Source: JAYEJW01 sp034716535
GTDB lineage: Bacteria; Pseudomonadota; Gammaproteobacteria; Chromatiales; Chromatiaceae
Length of the DNA stretch: 22,053 nucleotides
Direction of reading: 5' to 3'
Assembly (NCBI GenBank): GCA_034716535.1
Contig: JAYEJW010000622.1
Location: 1-22,053, forward strand
Numbering within the stretch: position 1 is the first letter of the stretch; each line of letters starts with the position of its first letter. This document shows, in pieces, positions 21,570-22,053 of the stretch. The notes under the pieces were generated by a model that saw nothing but the letters and a program-made list of their open reading frames with translations, was not told the origin of the DNA and ran no database searches. Both the position numbers and the translations under genes were made by a program.

Positions 21570-22046
21570 ATGCCTTCCGTGTCCCGATTCGCTTCGTCGA
21601 TTGCTTCGCTCGCTATCGCCATGTCCCTATCGCTTGGAGACGCGGCTTGGGCTGCTCGCGAGGAGAGGAAGCTGGTCAGGATCGAGGTCTTCACCTCGCA
21701 GGACCTGCCGATTCAGTCCCTGAAACGGGGCGACCCGTCAGCGTCGACAAAGACCGAGGTCTACGAGGTCGATGGTATCGACAGTCTCGACGCCATGCTC
21801 TCCAAGCAGCTGCCGCCCGACCCGCAAGCCGCGAAACGGCTTGCGCAGGAACGCTCGGGCCAGTTGAAAGCTTCACGGGTCGATGCCGCACGGCAGGCGG
21901 CCATCGGTCTTCTCAAAGCCGCCGAGTACGGCATTGACCGCTACCCCGCCATCGTCCTCGACGGGCAAGCGGTCGTTTACGGTGTCACTGACGTCGGGGA
22001 GGCGCTTCGCCACTACCGGATGTGGCAGGGAAGGGCACCTCATTGA
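21570..22046 (+). CDS. TIGR03757/DUF1525-like ICE protein
   Basis: From ATG 21570 the protein has a signal peptide (VSRFASSIASLAIAMSLSLGDAAWA, cleavage about residue 29). The mature domain has a thioredoxin-like layout: KLVRIEVFTSQDLPI, TEVYEVDGIDSLDAMLSKQLPPDPQAA, then AAIGLLKAAEYGIDRYPAIVLDGQAVVYGVTDV with the cis-proline-like YPAIV. This fits the TIGR03757 (PFL_4709-like) family found right after the TraC-like ATPase. No CxxC is present, so it may be a structural or chaperone-like relative (inference). The frame also extends upstream to TTG 21492, but that would lie inside the shared motif and precede the signal peptide, so 21570 is preferred. TraU-like genes normally follow beyond the window. 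Confidence 0.85.
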   Translation: MPSVSRFASSIASLAIAMSLSLGDAAWAAREERKLVRIEVFTSQDLPIQSLKRGDPSASTKTEVYEVDGIDSLDAMLSKQLPPDPQAAKRLAQERSGQLKASRVDAARQAAIGLLKAAEYGIDRYPAIVLDGQAVVYGVTDVGEALRHYRMWQGRAPH

Positions 22047-22053
22047 GGTGCCC
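22033..22053 (+). terminator. Perfect hairpin over the last stop codon, possible terminator
   Basis: GGGCACCTCA (22033-22042) and TGAGGTGCCC (22044-22053) are perfect inverted repeats around one base. The stop codon of the TIGR03757 gene lies in the right arm. The window ends here, so a T-tract cannot be judged; it may be a terminator or an intercistronic RNA-processing hairpin. Confidence 0.45.

Noticed and set aside
1..22053. CRISPR arrays, tRNA or rRNA genes, ICE att sites
   Set aside because: No regularly spaced direct repeats, no cloverleaf-like sequence and no terminal direct repeats were seen by eye. The shared transfer motif copies are kilobases apart and precede genes, so they are not a CRISPR array.

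Overview
This window is GC-rich, densely coding bacterial DNA. Most of it is the conjugation module of an integrative and conjugative element (ICE) of the PFGI-1/ICEclc/SPI-7 type (MPF-G, 'Tfc' type IV secretion). The gene families and their order are typical of Gamma- and Betaproteobacteria. A purple-sulfur-type gammaproteobacterium is my guess for the host, but nothing here proves it. All family names come from reading the proteins and from memory; no database search was run.

Layout. (1) 1-2640: a gene-poor start, then three plus-strand genes unrelated to conjugation: a DUF1835/DUF3658-type protein, a small two-helix membrane protein and an exported META-domain protein. (2) 2877-3512: a short tyrosine recombinase, followed by about 330 bases without a clear gene. 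(3) 3844-9341: the first transfer block: PilL N-terminal-type protein, small membrane protein, TIGR03759 protein, lytic transglycosylase, TIGR03765 protein, coupling ATPase TraD and TIGR03747 membrane protein, mostly overlapping or a few bases apart. (4) 9342-13760: a cargo island between transfer genes: a minus-strand four-helix membrane protein, a GNAT acetyltransferase interrupted by an amber codon, a dual-specificity (SEX4/laforin-like) phosphatase with an amber at codon 4 and an insertion sequence in its last codons, a 1929-bp ISAs1-family element, and an RHH/PIN toxin-antitoxin pair. (5) 13826-21458: the second transfer block: RAQPRD protein, TIGR03758, TIGR03745, TIGR03750, a palindromic element, TIGR03746, TIGR03749, a frameshifted TIGR03752 gene, a TIGR03751 lipoprotein and the TraC/VirB4-like ATPase. 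(6) 21570-22046: TIGR03757 protein, ending in a hairpin at the window edge.

How it works together: TraD would bring the DNA-protein substrate to the channel, the VirB4-like ATPase would power assembly, the TIGR03746/03749/03752/03751 proteins are the likely VirB8/9/10/7-like core, the small membrane proteins are the likely pilin/VirB3-like parts, and the transglycosylase opens the peptidoglycan. The 3' part of the system (TraU- and TraG-like genes, relaxase, main integrase, att sites) is outside the window.

Most notable observations: a 35-bp motif with fixed spacing occurs just upstream of each of the three transfer blocks and nowhere else that I noticed, so it is a candidate shared control site. 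The insertion sequence has clear ends, a 10-bp target duplication, a DUF4338 (DruA-like) domain joined in frame to its transposase, and a textbook A AAA AAG slippery site where the two transposase frames meet. The transfer gene for TIGR03752 carries a frameshift that, if real, should disable conjugation.
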